A stretch of DNA of 64,000 nucleotides from Gottfriedia acidiceleris (GTDB lineage Bacteria > Bacillota > Bacilli > Bacillales > Bacillaceae_G), in NCBI RefSeq assembly GCF_004138285.1, contig NZ_SCFN01000005.1, positions 1 to 64,000 of the forward strand, in the 5' to 3' direction. Numbering within the stretch: position 1 is the first letter of the stretch; each line of letters opens with the position of its first letter. The translations under genes and the position numbers were made by a program. Positions 1 to 12,282 of the stretch are shown in pieces. The notes under the pieces are model-generated. The model had not been told where the DNA came from, did not search any database, and saw only the letters and a list, made by a program, of their open reading frames with translations.

Positions 1-70
1 GACGTTTACTTCATGTTTTGTTTAGTTTTCAAAGTTCATTTTGTCGTCTGTTTCTCTTGGCGACTTCTAT

Positions 71-99
71 ATAATAACAAATCTAATAACCTTGGTCAA
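71..99 (-). promoter_or_regulatory. Promoter of an rRNA operon that starts beyond the left edge
   Basis: Read on the minus strand there is a -35 TTGACC (99-94), a 17-base spacer and a -10 TATTAT (76-71). Downstream, up to the window edge, the minus strand carries the motif TTTGAAAACTAAACAAAAC, a stretch I know from the leader just before Bacillus 16S rRNA genes. In B. subtilis an rRNA operon follows gyrA in the same direction, so position and content agree. The 16S gene itself is not in the window. Confidence 0.65.
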
Positions 100-395
100 T
101 AGTTTTTATAATATAATTTCAAAAAAAAATTAAAACATTACGCTTCATTAAAAAACCCCTTCGACTCAAGCTTTTGTTCCCTTACCTAAAGTAGTACAAA
201 TAAGGAGATATACTAATCAAAATAGAATTAATGAGATCCTAATTAAATTACAGAAAGTATTTCCGGTGCTTACTCTTTCTAACTGGAATGATTGTAATTA
301 ACTTAAAATATTGATTCTGTCCAACCAATTTAATTAGCTCCAAAATTTTCTGATTAATACTAAGCTTCATTAAACCCATAGAAACTTTGAAACCT
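100..395. other. Gene-free stretch between gyrA and the rRNA promoter
   Basis: AT-rich spacer with no credible reading frame. The motif GCTTCATTAAA occurs twice (about 141 and 363). No second rRNA promoter could be assigned with confidence. Confidence 0.5.
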
Positions 396-428
396 AAAAA
401 AAAGAGAGAACCTACTTGTTCTCTCTTT
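396..428 (-). terminator. Intrinsic terminator of gyrA
   Basis: A perfect 11-bp stem (401-411 with 418-428, arm AAAGAGAGAAC) and a 6-base loop. On the minus strand it is followed by a run of T (396-400). It sits 17 bases past the gyrA stop codon. Confidence 0.85.
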
Positions 429-444
429 ACTAGTCACCGCTCAA

Positions 445-2943
445 TTATTCTTCTGTTGTTTCAATCTCATCTTCATTTTCAAGAGTCGTTAATTCAGCTT
501 CTTCATCAATTTCTTCTTCTTCTTTTGCAGCAATTGCTACAGTCGCAACATGACCTTCTTGATCAAGTCTTATTAATTTAACACCTTGAGTAACTCGACC
601 TAAACGAGAAATTTGTTCAATTGGCATACGGATCATTACACCAGACTCAGTAATTAACATTAAATCTTGTTCGTCGCTTACGCATTTTAATGAAATCATT
701 TTACCGTTTTTATCTGTAACATTAAGCGTTTTTAAACCTTTACCACCACGACTTTGAATTCGGTATTCTTCCTGTGCAGTTCGCTTACCATAACCTAGTT
801 CTGTCACAACAAGAATATCTAAGTGCTCTTCAACAACTTCCATGCCTACAACATAATCATCTTCAGAAAGTGTAATTGCTTTAACACCCGTTGCCGTTCT
901 TCCCATTGATCTAACATCTTCTTCATTAAAACGGATCATCATACCTTTTGAAGTACCGACAACAATATCTTTTGTTCCGTCAGTTAAACGTACCGATATT
1001 ACGTCATCATCTTCTTTTAAATTAATTGCAATTAATCCATTAGTACGAATGTTTGCAAAGGCAGATAAAGGTACACGTTTTGCTATTCCTTGTTTTGTTG
1101 TAAAGAATAGGTACCAATTCTCTAAAAATTCACTTACTGGAATAATTGCGTTTATATTTTCATCTCGATCAATCTCTAGCAAGTTTACGATAGGTAATCC
1201 TTTAGCCGTACGACTATACTCTGGAATCTCATAACCTTTTGAACGGTATACTTTACCCTTATTCGTAAAGAATAAAATTGTATCATGTGTTGAAGGTGTT
1301 AGTAAGTGTTCTAAGAAGTCATCATCATTAGTACCCATCCCTTGAATACCACGTCCGCCTCTACGTTGAGATCTATAAGTAGAAACTGGAAGACGTTTAA
1401 TATATCCATTATGAGTTAAACTTACAATGATATTCTCCACTGGTATTAAGTCTTCATCTTCAATGATTTCAAGTCCACCAGGAACAATTGCTGTTCTTCG
1501 TTTATCATTATACTGCTCTTTTAGCTGAGTTAATTCTTCTCGAATAATTTCAAGAACTCTTTCCTCATCCGCAAGAATTGCTCTTAATTCTGCAATTAAC
1601 TTGATTAGCTCTTGATATTCTTCTTCAATTTTTTCGCGCTCTAATCCAGTTAAACGTTGTAACCTCATATCTAAAATTGCTTGAGCTTGCTTTTCGGATA
1701 AGTTAAAAGTTTCCATTAAACCATTTTTAGCGATTTCTCCTGTTTGAGAAGCTCTAATTAAGCTAATTACCTCATCTAAATGGTCTAAAGCAACCTTCAA
1801 ACCTTCTAAAATATGTGCACGCGCTTCTGCTTTTTCTAACTCAAACAGCGTTCTACGTTTAATAACAACAATTTGATGGTCTAAATAGTGCTTTAAACAG
1901 CTCTTTAGAGATAACACTTTTGGTTCACCATTTACAAGTGCTAATAAATTAATACCAAAACTTGTTTGGAGAGCAGTTTGTTTATATAGATTATTTAGAA
2001 GTACATTTGCGTTCGCGTCTCTTCTAACTTCAATGACTACACGCATACCATTTCTATCAGATTCATCGCGTAAATCAGTAATACCTTCTATTTTCTTATC
2101 TCGAACTAGTTCAGCAATTCGTTCAACAAGCTTAGCTTTATTTACTTGATATGGTAACTCTGTAACAATAATTGTTTGTCTACCATTTGCTTTTTCTTCA
2201 ATTTCAACTTTTGCCCTAATAATGATAGAGCCTTTGCCAGTTTCATAGGCCTTACGGATACCACTTTTTCCTAGAATCATACCTGATGTAGGAAAGTCTG
2301 GGCCTTGAATATATTCCATTAATTCTTGTGTAGTGATTTCTGGCTCTTTACTTAATGCAAGAACACCATCAATTACTTCACCTAATTGGTGCGGAGGAAT
2401 ATTAGTAGCCATACCAACCGCTATTCCTGTTGCTCCGTTTACCAACAAGTTAGGGAATCGTGCAGGAAGAACGATTGGCTCTCTTTCTGAACCATCGTAG
2501 TTATCTTGATAATCAATCGTGTTTTTATTAATATCACGAATCAATTCCATCGAAATTTTAGACATTCTAGCTTCTGTATAACGCATCGCCGCCGCCGCGT
2601 CTCCATCAACTGATCCAAAATTCCCATGGCCATCTACTAACATATATCTGAAGTTAAAGTCTTGAGCCATACGTACCATTGTTTCATATACAGCAGAGTC
2701 ACCATGCGGGTGATACTTACCAATTACTTCACCAACGATACGCGCTGACTTTTTATAGGCTTTATCAGCTGTCATACCTAAATCATTCATTGCATATAAA
2801 ATTCTTCTATGAACAGGCTTAAGGCCGTCTCGTACATCTGGTAACGCTCGAGAAACAATTACACTCATTGCATAATCTAGGAAGGAATTACGCATTTCAT
2901 GACTAATATTTATTTCTTTAATTTGTTGATTTTCACTCAACAT
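445..2943 (-). CDS. gyrA: DNA gyrase subunit A
   Basis: Breakage-reunion subunit of gyrase (A2B2), which introduces negative supercoils. The 832-residue protein matches B. subtilis GyrA throughout. The catalytic tyrosine lies in the [12 protein letters not shown] motif (about residue 122), and the GyrA box is seen as QRRGGRG in the C-terminal DNA-wrapping domain. The tail is strongly acidic. The quinolone region reads [11 protein letters not shown], with the usual sensitive-type Ser and Glu. I chose the ATG at 2943: the GTG six bases upstream overlaps the AGGGAGGTG ribosome site. A TTG at 2940 is also possible. It follows gyrB by 66 bases and ends before a strong terminator. Confidence 0.98.
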   Translation of the reverse strand: MLSENQQIKEINISHEMRNSFLDYAMSVIVSRALPDVRDGLKPVHRRILYAMNDLGMTADKAYKKSARIVGEVIGKYHPHGDSAVYETMVRMAQDFNFRYMLVDGHGNFGSVDGDAAAAMRYTEARMSKISMELIRDINKNTIDYQDNYDGSEREPIVLPARFPNLLVNGATGIAVGMATNIPPHQLGEVIDGVLALSKEPEITTQELMEYIQGPDFPTSGMILGKSGIRKAYETGKGSIIIRAKVEIEEKANGRQTIIVTELPYQVNKAKLVERIAELVRDKKIEGITDLRDESDRNGMRVVIEVRRDANANVLLNNLYKQTALQTSFGINLLALVNGEPKVLSLKSCLKHYLDHQIVVIKRRTLFELEKAEARAHILEGLKVALDHLDEVISLIRASQTGEIAKNGLMETFNLSEKQAQAILDMRLQRLTGLEREKIEEEYQELIKLIAELRAILADEERVLEIIREELTQLKEQYNDKRRTAIVPGGLEIIEDEDLIPVENIIVSLTHNGYIKRLPVSTYRSQRRGGRGIQGMGTNDDDFLEHLLTPSTHDTILFFTNKGKVYRSKGYEIPEYSRTAKGLPIVNLLEIDRDENINAIIPVSEFLENWYLFFTTKQGIAKRVPLSAFANIRTNGLIAINLKEDDDVISVRLTDGTKDIVVGTSKGMMIRFNEEDVRSMGRTATGVKAITLSEDDYVVGMEVVEEHLDILVVTELGYGKRTAQEEYRIQSRGGKGLKTLNVTDKNGKMISLKCVSDEQDLMLITESGVMIRMPIEQISRLGRVTQGVKLIRLDQEGHVATVAIAAKEEEEIDEEAELTTLENEDEIETTEE

Positions 2944-3009
2944 CGGCACCTCCCTTTAGTTTCCGTATCTACCTGAGAAAAGGAGCATAAAGCTCCTTAC
3001 ACATACTTG

Positions 3010-4944
<1,935 letters not shown>

Positions 4945-5028
4945 TCACCTACTTTTCTTATTTTACATAAAAGAATCTATAAATTTTAGCTATGCTTATT
5001 AGGCGGCTTAGTGATTTTAAAAATTTAC

Positions 5029-6150
5029 TTATTGAGAATCATTTACTATTGTTCCATGTGAAACATTTATAATATTAGCTTGTTTTATCGTTTCGTGCTG
5101 AATTCCGTCGACACTTGTTGTTGTGACAAAAGTCTGTACTTTATTTTGAATTGCATTTAATAAGTGTGTTTGACGATAGTCATCTAGCTCTGAAAGAACA
5201 TCATCTAATAAAAGTATAGGATATTCTCCAACTTCCTCTTTAATCAGTTCAATTTCTGCTAGTTTTAATGAAAGAGCTGTTGTCCGCTGCTGTCCTTGCG
5301 ATCCAAAAGTTTGAACGTTTTTATCGTTTACCATAAAAACCAAATCATCTCTATGCGGACCAAGCAACGTAGTACCTCTTGATACTTCACGCTCTTTTTC
5401 AGCTTCGAATAGTTTTATGTACTCATCTTCCATTTTCGTCAAATCTGTTAAATCTGATACATTAATGCTTGGTTTATATATTATTTCTAGCTTTTCGGTC
5501 TCTCTAGAAATTTGGCTATGAATAGGCGATGCCCAATCCTGTAGTAATTTGATGAACGAAATTCGTTTTTCAATTATTTTTACGGCATGTTTTACAAGCT
5601 GAGATGTTAGGACTTCAAGCATTAAATAGTTCCGATCTCGGCTAGTTTGTAATGTTTTTAGTAGTGAATTTCGCTGTTGGAGGATTCTCTGGTACTGACT
5701 TAGTTCATGTAGGTAAACTGGCGAAACTTGTCCTAGTTCCATATCTAAGAATTTACGACGCACTTGCGGACTACCTTTTACTAAATGTAAATCTTCCGGT
5801 GCAAACATAACGACATTCATCACGCCTATATATTGACTTAACTTCATCTGTTCAAGATGGTTCAGCTTTGCTTTCTTACCTTTCTTTGAGAGGATTAGCT
5901 GTAGTGTTACTTGCTGATTTTTTTTCTGTAACGTACCCTTTATTGTACCATATTCTTCATCCCAACGTATCATTTCTTTGTCGTTGCTTGTTCGATGGGA
6001 CTTTGTTAAAGCTAGCACATAAATGGATTCCATTAAATTTGTTTTACCTTGAGCATTCTCACCAATAATGACATTAACATTATTTTGAAAATTTAATTCA
6101 AGTTTTTCATAATTACGGTATTGTTTTAGTTGTAAATCTTTAATATACAA
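5029..6150 (-). CDS. recF: DNA replication and repair protein RecF
   Basis: An ABC/SMC-type ATPase that with RecO and RecR loads RecA at gaps. Residues 30-37 (GENAQGKT) form Walker A. The signature and Walker B region is near the C-terminus (SQGQQRT and [11 protein letters not shown]). Its 373 residues are close to the family norm of about 370. The gene lies 17 bases downstream of yaaA in the dnaA-dnaN-yaaA-recF cluster. The C-terminal coding sequence contains a near-match to parS at 5051-5066, read as NVSHGT. Confidence 0.97.
   Translation of the reverse strand: MYIKDLQLKQYRNYEKLELNFQNNVNVIIGENAQGKTNLMESIYVLALTKSHRTSNDKEMIRWDEEYGTIKGTLQKKNQQVTLQLILSKKGKKAKLNHLEQMKLSQYIGVMNVVMFAPEDLHLVKGSPQVRRKFLDMELGQVSPVYLHELSQYQRILQQRNSLLKTLQTSRDRNYLMLEVLTSQLVKHAVKIIEKRISFIKLLQDWASPIHSQISRETEKLEIIYKPSINVSDLTDLTKMEDEYIKLFEAEKEREVSRGTTLLGPHRDDLVFMVNDKNVQTFGSQGQQRTTALSLKLAEIELIKEEVGEYPILLLDDVLSELDDYRQTHLLNAIQNKVQTFVTTTSVDGIQHETIKQANIINVSHGTIVNDSQ
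5051..5066 (+). other. Degenerate parS-like site in recF
   Basis: TGTTCCATGTGAAACA differs at one base from the ParB site consensus TGTTNCACGTGAAACA. It lies in the 3' end of recF, 4 kb from oriC on the arm opposite parAB. Binding by ParB is possible but unproven, because changes in the central CACGTG core usually weaken binding. Confidence 0.4.
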
Positions 6151-6167
6151 TGGGATTCCCCCAAAAC

Positions 6168-6386
6168 TTATGAAGTTATAATATACGAACCTTTTCCAGT
6201 TATAGAAATTGTATCATTTAAAACTAATTTTTTTCCTCTTCTGTTCTCAGGTTCATTGTTTACAAAGATTTCATGCTCCGATAGAAACCATTTAGCCATT
6301 CCACCTGTATCAATTACACCAGCAAGTTTTAAAAATTGGCCTAATGTAATATACTCTGTATTTATTTTAACTTTTTCTGTTTTCAT
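6168..6386 (-). CDS. yaaA: S4-like RNA-binding protein YaaA
   Basis: A 72-residue S4-domain protein of the YaaA/RlbA family, conserved between dnaN and recF in Bacillus. It shows the short S4 RNA-binding fold ([23 protein letters not shown], then [13 protein letters not shown]). Its exact RNA target is unknown; a role in ribosome assembly has been suggested for relatives. A GAGGGTGA ribosome site precedes the ATG. It is probably cotranscribed with recF. Confidence 0.9.
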   Translation of the reverse strand: MKTEKVKINTEYITLGQFLKLAGVIDTGGMAKWFLSEHEIFVNNEPENRRGKKLVLNDTISITGKGSYIITS

Positions 6387-6482
6387 TTTTTATCACCCTC
6401 ATTTATCCATTCCTTAATTGTACTAAACTTCTGTAAGAAAAAAAACACTTAACCCTTATTTTGTCTATTAAGTACAAAAAGA

Positions 6483-6581
6483 CTGACCTAAATGTACTAT
6501 GCACTCCCCAAACAAATTTGTAGAATAAATTTTTTATTCATTCTGCTCGTTGGAGATTGCTAGTACATTCTATTAGGTCAG
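6483..6581. repeat. Long inverted repeat between dnaN and yaaA
   Basis: The arms CTGACCTAA-ATGTACTA (6483-6499) and TAGTACAT-(TCTA)-TTAGGTCAG (6561-6581) match at all 17 positions, with a 4-base bulge in the right arm. Inside is a second hairpin, GAATAAA-TTT-TTTATTC. On the minus strand the structure is followed by TCTTTTT, so it could act as an attenuator or terminator after dnaN. It could also be a small transposon-like remnant. Confidence 0.5.
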
Positions 6582-6604
6582 CCCCTTTCGATAAAATTTA
6601 CTAA

Positions 6605-7750
6605 CTAGTATGTGCGAACTGGTAAAATTAATTGCAATGTTCTTGAATCATTTACAGTACGAATTAAAAATGGTCTCATAGCTCCTGTGAATTGAATATA
6701 AATTTCTGGGCTTTCTATTGCTTTTAAAGCATCCATAACATATTTCGCACTAAAAGAGATTTTTAACTCTTCGCCTTTAATATCTTCGCAAACAATTTCA
6801 TCTACTACTTTACCAATTTCAGGAGAATAAGAAGAAATGTTGACTACTGAGCTACCAACAGTTTCTAAGTGAACTACATTATTTCTACCTTCTCTTGCTA
6901 ATAAAGAAGCACGATCAATTGCTTGTAGGAATTCTTTAGTCATTACAGTTAGTTCCGTTTTACTTTCGCTTGGAATTAACTTTGATGTATCAGGATAATT
7001 ACCTTCTAATAATCGAGTAAAGAATAATAGATGTTTTGTCTTAAATAGAGCTTGGTGTTCCGTTAAGACGATTTCTACTTTTTCATCATTATCATCTAGA
7101 ATTTTACTTAATTCATTTAGACTTTTCCCAGGAATTACTACACTAGCTTTAAATTTACTTGTAATAGAACTTTCGTCAATTTTAGCTTGTCTTAAAGCTA
7201 GTCGATGGCTATCAGTCGCAATACACGTTAGATCACCGTTTTCGATTTTCCAGTTTACACCGGTTAAAATTGGTCTGGTCTCAGAAGTTGATACTGCAAA
7301 TACTGTTTGACGAATCATAAATTTTAATAAATCTGCAGAAATAGAAATTGTTTCATGTTCTTCAATTTGAGGAAGTAGTGGATATTCCTCAGAGTCAAAA
7401 CCATTTAAGCTAAATTCAGTTTTTCCCGCTCTTATTGTTGTTACATAATTATTATCAGATTCTAATTCGACAAAATCTGAAGGTAATTTTTTTACAATAT
7501 CACTAAAATATCGAGCATTTAATACAATGCTTCCAGTTTTTTTTACATCAACTAGTTGTTGATCATCCAATACTGTTGGTAAATAAGATTCTATAGATAT
7601 ATCTGAATCACTACCTGTGAAAGTTAATCCTTCATTTGTAACGACTAATTTAATTCCAGTTAAGATTGGAATTGTTGTTCTTGATGAAACAGCTCTCATA
7701 ACCTCTTGTACAGCTTTAACAAGATGATCTTTTTGTACAGTAAATTTCAT
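6605..7750 (-). CDS. dnaN: DNA polymerase III beta subunit (sliding clamp)
   Basis: Ring-shaped processivity factor for the replicative polymerase. The 381 residues resemble B. subtilis DnaN (378) from MKFTVQKDHLVKAVQEVMRA to the C-terminal ILPVRTY. The three clamp repeats are visible by length and pattern. An AGGAG ribosome site lies ten bases before the ATG. The gene follows dnaA, separated by the unwinding element of oriC. Confidence 0.98.
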   Translation of the reverse strand: MKFTVQKDHLVKAVQEVMRAVSSRTTIPILTGIKLVVTNEGLTFTGSDSDISIESYLPTVLDDQQLVDVKKTGSIVLNARYFSDIVKKLPSDFVELESDNNYVTTIRAGKTEFSLNGFDSEEYPLLPQIEEHETISISADLLKFMIRQTVFAVSTSETRPILTGVNWKIENGDLTCIATDSHRLALRQAKIDESSITSKFKASVVIPGKSLNELSKILDDNDEKVEIVLTEHQALFKTKHLLFFTRLLEGNYPDTSKLIPSESKTELTVMTKEFLQAIDRASLLAREGRNNVVHLETVGSSVVNISSYSPEIGKVVDEIVCEDIKGEELKISFSAKYVMDALKAIESPEIYIQFTGAMRPFLIRTVNDSRTLQLILPVRTY

Positions 7751-7784
7751 TGTTTGTACTCCTTATATAATTTATAAAATAATA

Positions 7785-7895
7785 TAGTAATAGTAGTAGG
7801 GCCTGTGAATTTGTGGATAACTACATTTTATTAAAGAAAAATAAGTCTATCAACATGTGGATAGACTGTGTAAAAAAGTGAGAAAGTTATGCACA
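7785..7895. other. oriC: oriC unwinding region between dnaA and dnaN
   Basis: On the plus strand, five trinucleotides TAG-TAA-TAG-TAG-TAG (7785-7799) form a DnaA-trio array (3'-GAT type). A GC patch GGGCC (7799-7803) follows, then a weak DnaA box (7804-7812) and a perfect one TGTGGATAA (7812-7820). More boxes are TGTGGATAG (7856-7864) and TTATGCACA (7887-7895). The flank at 7764-7784 is almost pure AT. This is the order (box, GC patch, trios, AT-rich DNA) of the B. subtilis basal unwinding system. Confidence 0.88.
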
Positions 7896-7906
7896 GGTAA
7901 ATAACT

Positions 7907-9253
7907 CTACTGATTTAATTTTTCATTGATTTCTTTAACTTGAGATTGCAGCTGTGAGTCAGTTTCCATTAATTTTGAAATTTTTTCATGCGCATGAATA
8001 ACAGTTGTATGATCTCGGCCTCCAAACTCTTCTCCTATTTTAGGTAAAGAATGGTCTGTAAGCTCTCTTGAAAGATACATTGCAATCTGTCTTGGGAAGG
8101 CTACGGATTTTGTACGTTTCTTTGCTTTAAAATCCTCTAATTTAATACTAAAAAATTCTCCAACTGTTCGTTGAATGTCGTGTATTGATACTGTTTTAGG
8201 CTTCGTCGCTGTAATTAAATTCTTTAAGGCTTCAGCGGCCACACTAGCGTTTATATCCTTGTTAATTAACGATGAATAAGCGACTACACGAATAAGAGCT
8301 CCTTCTAATTCACGGATATTCGTATCAATTTGATTTGCAATATATAACATTACCTCATTTGGAATATCTAGTCCCTCAGCCTTAGCCTTTTTACGTAAAA
8401 TCGCGATCCTAGTTTCTAAATCTGGTGGTGTGATATCCGTAATAAGGCCCCATTCAAATCGTGAGCGAAGTCGATCTTCTAATGTAGGAATTTCTTTAGG
8501 TGGTCGGTCACTTGAGATAACAATTTGTTTACTTTCTTCATGAAGAGTATTAAAAGTATGGAAAAATTCTTCTTGAGTTTGTTCTTTTCCAGCTAAGAAC
8601 TGAATATCATCTATAAGTAGTACGTCTACATTACGGTACTTATTTCTAAATTCAATTGCTTTATTATCACGAATAGAATTAATAAACTCATTTGTAAATT
8701 TTTCTGATGATAAATAAACGACTTTTGCATTCGGATTATGTTCGAGTACATAATGTCCAATTGCGTGCATTAAGTGAGTTTTCCCTAACCCTACTCCCCC
8801 ATATATAAATAGTGGGTTATAGGCTTTTGCTGGCGCCTCAGCAACCGCTAATGATGCTGCGTGTGCAAAACGGTTACCTGAACCAATTACGAATGTATCA
8901 AAAGTATATTTAGGGTTTAACATACTTTGTCCGAACTCTACCGGTTCCTCAAATTTAACTTTTGCCTTAACTGCCGGTATATTCATCTCTATTTCTTCTA
9001 CATGATTTTGAGGAAGGATAAATTTGATTTCTAATTCCGCTCCAGTTATTTCTAAAACTGTATCCATTATTAAAGATGAATACTTTGACTCAAGCCAATC
9101 ACGGGCGAATTCATTTGGGGCAATAATTGTTAAAGTATCGTTCTTTAAAGAAAATGCCTTTGTTGATTTTAGCCATGTTTCAAAACTTGGTTTACTTATT
9201 TTTTTTTCTATTTCTGCTAGAACCCTGGACCACAGATCCCCTATATTCTCCAA
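7907..9253 (-). CDS. dnaA: Chromosomal replication initiator DnaA
   Basis: AAA+ initiator that binds DnaA boxes and melts oriC. The 448 residues contain the DnaB-interacting N-terminal domain, Walker A GGVGLGKT (152-159), Walker [12 protein letters not shown] and sensor motifs. The C-terminal box-binding signature is [15 protein letters not shown]. Translation starts at a TTG ten bases after AAGGAGGG. Perfect DnaA boxes lie on both sides of the gene, which suggests autoregulation as in B. subtilis. Confidence 0.99.
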   Translation of the reverse strand: MENIGDLWSRVLAEIEKKISKPSFETWLKSTKAFSLKNDTLTIIAPNEFARDWLESKYSSLIMDTVLEITGAELEIKFILPQNHVEEIEMNIPAVKAKVKFEEPVEFGQSMLNPKYTFDTFVIGSGNRFAHAASLAVAEAPAKAYNPLFIYGGVGLGKTHLMHAIGHYVLEHNPNAKVVYLSSEKFTNEFINSIRDNKAIEFRNKYRNVDVLLIDDIQFLAGKEQTQEEFFHTFNTLHEESKQIVISSDRPPKEIPTLEDRLRSRFEWGLITDITPPDLETRIAILRKKAKAEGLDIPNEVMLYIANQIDTNIRELEGALIRVVAYSSLINKDINASVAAEALKNLITATKPKTVSIHDIQRTVGEFFSIKLEDFKAKKRTKSVAFPRQIAMYLSRELTDHSLPKIGEEFGGRDHTTVIHAHEKISKLMETDSQLQSQVKEINEKLNQ

Positions 9254-9390
9254 ACAATAATCCCTCCTTACAAAGCTTGTTTAACTTTTGTACAAGCACA
9301 TAAATTAAGTATTTATTTTTATACATGTCTTTGAATATGCGTTATTTTATAAAACTGCAAAAATCCACTTTATTTGACAGTATTCACCTA

Positions 9391-9652
9391 TGTGGATAAC
9401 TTTAAAATGGTACAAGTGTAAAACCTGTCCACAAGTTATTAACATCTGTGGACAAATAAAAATAAAAAACAACTTGTCCAAAGTGGAAAACAAATTAATA
9501 ATATCAAAAATCTTTAGCTATTTCAATGAGTAGTTAATGTTATCCACATGCTAATCCACCTGTTTAAAAAAATTGTCCACAGAAAAAGAACTTGTGTAAA
9601 AATTGTCAGTAACTGCTGTGGGTAAAAAATGTGTAGAAAAATATTATCCACA
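9391..9652. other. oriC: oriC DnaA-box cluster upstream of dnaA
   Basis: Three perfect DnaA boxes: TGTGGATAA (9391-9399), TTATCCACA (9540-9548) and TTATCCACA (9644-9652). Three one-mismatch boxes: TGTGGACAA (9447-9455), TTGTCCACA (9573-9581) and TGTGGGTAA (9617-9625). Weaker copies lie around 9425 and 9474. The dnaA-rpmH intergenic region corresponds to the incA/incB part of the B. subtilis origin. From 9661 to 9920 I see only AT-rich spacer. Confidence 0.92.
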
Positions 9653-9923
9653 GAGCACTTAACAATTTTAAGAAAAGGGGAAGTAGTGCTCTTTTGCAGA
9701 TTTTTATATTCATTTAAAAGTCCGTTTAAAAAAATCTTTCGACACCATGTTTTTTGCTTGGATTAATCGTTTATAAATTTATTGGAAGGAAATGATAGGA
9801 GTAAATCGCATTTCTTTTATTTAAATAAGTGACTTTATTTTATTTTTTTCTTACTAAAACTTACTGGATCAACCATTCTTCATAAATTGGAAATAATTAT
9901 TCATCATGATTTAACATCTTACA

Positions 9924-9953
9924 TTGACATTAATAGTAGTTATTCTTTATAAT
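9924..9953 (+). promoter_or_regulatory. Promoter of rpmH
   Basis: -35 TTGACA (9924-9929), an 18-base spacer and -10 TATAAT (9948-9953), both perfect. The rpmH start codon is 46 bases downstream, with GGGAGG at 9985-9990. Confidence 0.85.
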
Positions 9954-9999
9954 TTATAGGACTGTCTATTACAGTAATTCCTCAGGGAGGTGTCATATA

Positions 10000-10134
10000 A
10001 TGAAAAGAACATTTCAACCAAACAAACGTAAACGCAGCAAAGTACATGGTTTCCGTAGCCGTATGAGCACTGCAAATGGACGTAAAGTTCTAGCTGCTCG
10101 TCGTCGTAAAGGAAGAAAAGTATTATCTGCGTAG
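10000..10134 (+). CDS. rpmH: 50S ribosomal protein L34
   Basis: A 44-residue basic ribosomal protein that begins [20 protein letters not shown] and ends GRKVLSA, the invariant L34 pattern. GGGAGGTG lies eight bases upstream of the ATG. As in nearly all bacteria it precedes rnpA, next to oriC. It has its own strong promoter and a hairpin right at the stop codon. Confidence 0.98.
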   Translation: MKRTFQPNKRKRSKVHGFRSRMSTANGRKVLAARRRKGRKVLSA

Positions 10135-10158
10135 GCCACTGTCAACAGTGGTCTTTTT
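10134..10158 (+). terminator. Terminator or attenuator after rpmH
   Basis: Stem GGCCACTG (10134-10141) with CAGTGGTC (10146-10153), loop TCAA, then TTTTT. It begins at the last base of the rpmH stop codon and may set the ratio of rpmH to rnpA transcripts. Confidence 0.75.
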
Positions 10159-10169
10159 CACTAATAAGA

Positions 10170-10221
10170 AGGCCTTTTTTGCTTTTATGTCACAATTTGT
10201 AAGTAAAAAAGGCCTCATTTT
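10170..10221 (+). terminator. Second hairpin between rpmH and rnpA
   Basis: AGGCCTTTTTT (from about 10170) pairs with AAAAAAGGCCT (to about 10215) around a loop of roughly 24 bases. CATTTTTT follows. It could be a second terminator or attenuator before rnpA. Confidence 0.5.
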
Positions 10222-10275
10222 TTATAAAAAAATTGTTATGATAATTGAAGGAATCATTTGAGGTGTCAGTGGAAC

Positions 10276-10656
10276 ATGAACAAGAAAAACAGAATAAAAA
10301 AGAATGCAGATTTTAGTCGCGTTTTTCAAGAGGGATCGTCAACTGCAAATCGACAATTTGTAATCTATACATTAAAAAAGGAAGATCAAAAGCAATTTCG
10401 TATAGGATTATCTGTTAGTAAGAAGTTAGGTAATGCTGTCGAGAGAAATCATATTAAGCGGTATATAAGACAAGCTCTTACTGAATTAAGTGATGATCTT
10501 CGTGTAAATATGGATTATGTTGTAATCGCAAGAAAGCCCTGTACTGAACTACCTTTTAATGAATTTAAAAAAAGTTTAATTCACGTGTTGAAAAGGGCGG
10601 AAGCGCTTAAAATACGTGATTCAAAACATAAATTAGATAAAAATCAAATTAAGTAA
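10276..10656 (+). CDS. rnpA: Ribonuclease P protein component
   Basis: Protein cofactor of RNase P, which matures tRNA 5' ends. The 126-residue basic protein has the family signature [20 protein letters not shown] (RNR-like motif) and ANRQFVIYT. The start at 10276 matches the B. subtilis N-terminus (M-KK-NR-KKN-DF). GAGGTG lies ten bases upstream; the longer frame opening at TTG 10258 would place that site inside the gene. It is followed by spoIIIJ. Confidence 0.95.
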   Translation: MNKKNRIKKNADFSRVFQEGSSTANRQFVIYTLKKEDQKQFRIGLSVSKKLGNAVERNHIKRYIRQALTELSDDLRVNMDYVVIARKPCTELPFNEFKKSLIHVLKRAEALKIRDSKHKLDKNQIK

Positions 10657-10695
10657 TTACATATTTAAATGTAACTTCTTAAAGGAGGAACTAGT

Positions 10696-11481
10696 TTGAA
10701 GACTAAGAAGTACCAATTGCTAGTTACAGTTCTTTTATTAGTAGTCGTGTTAGCTGGATGTTCGCAAACAAACCAACCGATTACATCTGAAAGTACGGGG
10801 ATTTGGAATGAGTATTTCGTTTATCCACTATCATGGTTAATCACAGCTGTATCTAAAATTTTTGGTGGAAGTTATGGAATGTCGATTATCGTCGTAACAC
10901 TTTTAATCCGTTTAGCATTACTACCATTAATGATTAAACAAATTAAAAGTACGAAAGCGATGCAGTCAATCCAGCCTGAAATGGCCAAACTTAAAGAAAA
11001 GTATTCTTCTAAGGATCAAAAAACTGTCCAAAAATTAAATGAAGAAACAATGAAGTTGTACCAACAACATGGTGTAAACCCATTATCTGGTTGTTTACCA
11101 ATTTTTATTCAAATGCCAATCTTAATTGCTTTCTATCATGCAATTATGAGAACAATGGAAATTAAAGCACATGACTTCTTATGGTTCCAATTAGGGCATC
11201 CGGATCCAATTTATGCTTTACCAATTATCGCTGGTATTACAACTTTCATTCAACAAAAGGTATCAATGAGTACTGGTTCAATGACAGGACCTGCTGCTCA
11301 ACAAATGAAAATCATGCTTTATGTTATGCCAATCATGATTTTAATATTTGCCGTTAGACTTCCATCTGCTTTAGCTTTATATTGGGTAGTTGGTAATACA
11401 TTTATGATTCTTCAAACATTATTTGTTAATAGAGGTAATACTACCGTTAAAAATAACAATGTAGGAGGGGCTAGTAAGTGA
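10696..11481 (+). CDS. spoIIIJ: YidC/Oxa1 family membrane insertase SpoIIIJ
   Basis: Inserts proteins into the membrane and in spore formers is needed for the forespore stage III channel. The 261 residues start with a lipoprotein signal peptide ending in lipobox LAGC (Cys22). The Oxa1 core follows, with about five membrane segments, the positively charged loop [19 protein letters not shown] and [10 protein letters not shown] near the end. TTG start after AAAGGAGG. It overlaps jag by four bases. A second paralogue (YqjG type) is usual in Bacillus but is not in this window. Confidence 0.95.
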   Translation: MKTKKYQLLVTVLLLVVVLAGCSQTNQPITSESTGIWNEYFVYPLSWLITAVSKIFGGSYGMSIIVVTLLIRLALLPLMIKQIKSTKAMQSIQPEMAKLKEKYSSKDQKTVQKLNEETMKLYQQHGVNPLSGCLPIFIQMPILIAFYHAIMRTMEIKAHDFLWFQLGHPDPIYALPIIAGITTFIQQKVSMSTGSMTGPAAQQMKIMLYVMPIMILIFAVRLPSALALYWVVGNTFMILQTLFVNRGNTTVKNNNVGGASK

Positions 11482-12116
11482 GAGAAGTAACTGCTACTGG
11501 TCAAACAATCGAACAAGCAGTTCAAATAGCACTTCAGCAACTTAGTTCAACAGAAGAAGACGTAGAAATTACAGTAATCGAAGACAGTAAAAAAGGATTT
11601 TTAGGATTTGGTGCTAAGCCTGCTAAAGTATTAGTTGTAAAAAAGAAGACTTTAATTGAAAAAGCATACGACTACCTTTTGAACATTGTTAAGAGTCTTG
11701 ATGAAACTGCAGATGTAAATTTCGAATTGCAAGGTACTAAGGAACAAACCTTCTTATTTACAGTAAAGGGTGATAAGGTTGCTCTTATTATTGGAAAAAG
11801 AGGTAATACTTTAAATGCTCTTCAATTCTTAGTTCAAACATTTGTAAATCGTCATTCAAAACAATTGGTTCATGTTGTCGTAGACGCAGAGAACTATCGA
11901 TTAAAACGTAAGGAATCGCTAGAGATTCTTGCAAAAAAGACTGCTCAAACAGTTTTAAAAACAAGAAAAGCGATCTCTTTAGAGCCAATGCCTTCTTTCG
12001 AAAGAAAAATTATTCATCATATACTGACAGATATGCCAAATATCTCTACGAAGTCTGTAGGCCAAGATCCGCATCGTCAATTAGTTATAGATTTAAAGAA
12101 ACCAATTAAGGGTTAA
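11478..12116 (+). CDS. jag: RNA-binding protein Jag (KhpB)
   Basis: SpoIIIJ-associated protein of 212 residues with three domains in order: a Jag-N domain (GxGxKPAKV at about 48-55), a KH domain ([20 protein letters not shown]) and a C-terminal R3H domain ([16 protein letters not shown]). Relatives bind RNA with KhpA and affect cell elongation. GTG start within the spoIIIJ stop region, so translation is coupled. A terminator overlaps the stop codon. Confidence 0.95.
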   Translation: MREVTATGQTIEQAVQIALQQLSSTEEDVEITVIEDSKKGFLGFGAKPAKVLVVKKKTLIEKAYDYLLNIVKSLDETADVNFELQGTKEQTFLFTVKGDKVALIIGKRGNTLNALQFLVQTFVNRHSKQLVHVVVDAENYRLKRKESLEILAKKTAQTVLKTRKAISLEPMPSFERKIIHHILTDMPNISTKSVGQDPHRQLVIDLKKPIKG

Positions 12117-12135
12117 GCCTTAATTGGTTTTTTAA
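12099..12135 (+). terminator. Terminator after jag
   Basis: AAACCAATTAAGG (12099-12111) pairs with CCTTAATTGGTTT (12118-12130) around a 6-base loop, followed by more T. The stem includes the end of the jag coding sequence. Confidence 0.9.
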
Positions 12136-12159
12136 TGTTCTTCATTCAAGTCATATAAG

Positions 12160-12187
12160 TTTACTTGTACTTTCGTACGGTTATAAT
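12160..12187 (+). promoter_or_regulatory. Likely promoter of mnmE operon
   Basis: -35 TTTACT (12160-12165), a 16-base spacer and a perfect -10 TATAAT (12182-12187), about 95 bases before mnmE and just after the jag terminator. Confidence 0.5.
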
Positions 12188-12282
12188 ATAAAAACATTCA
12201 ATTATAAAATTCTTTATGCTATGCTATAGATTTAGAAGTAACATGTTAACTTTTGTTTAACATGGTCCGAGGTGATTTTTTG

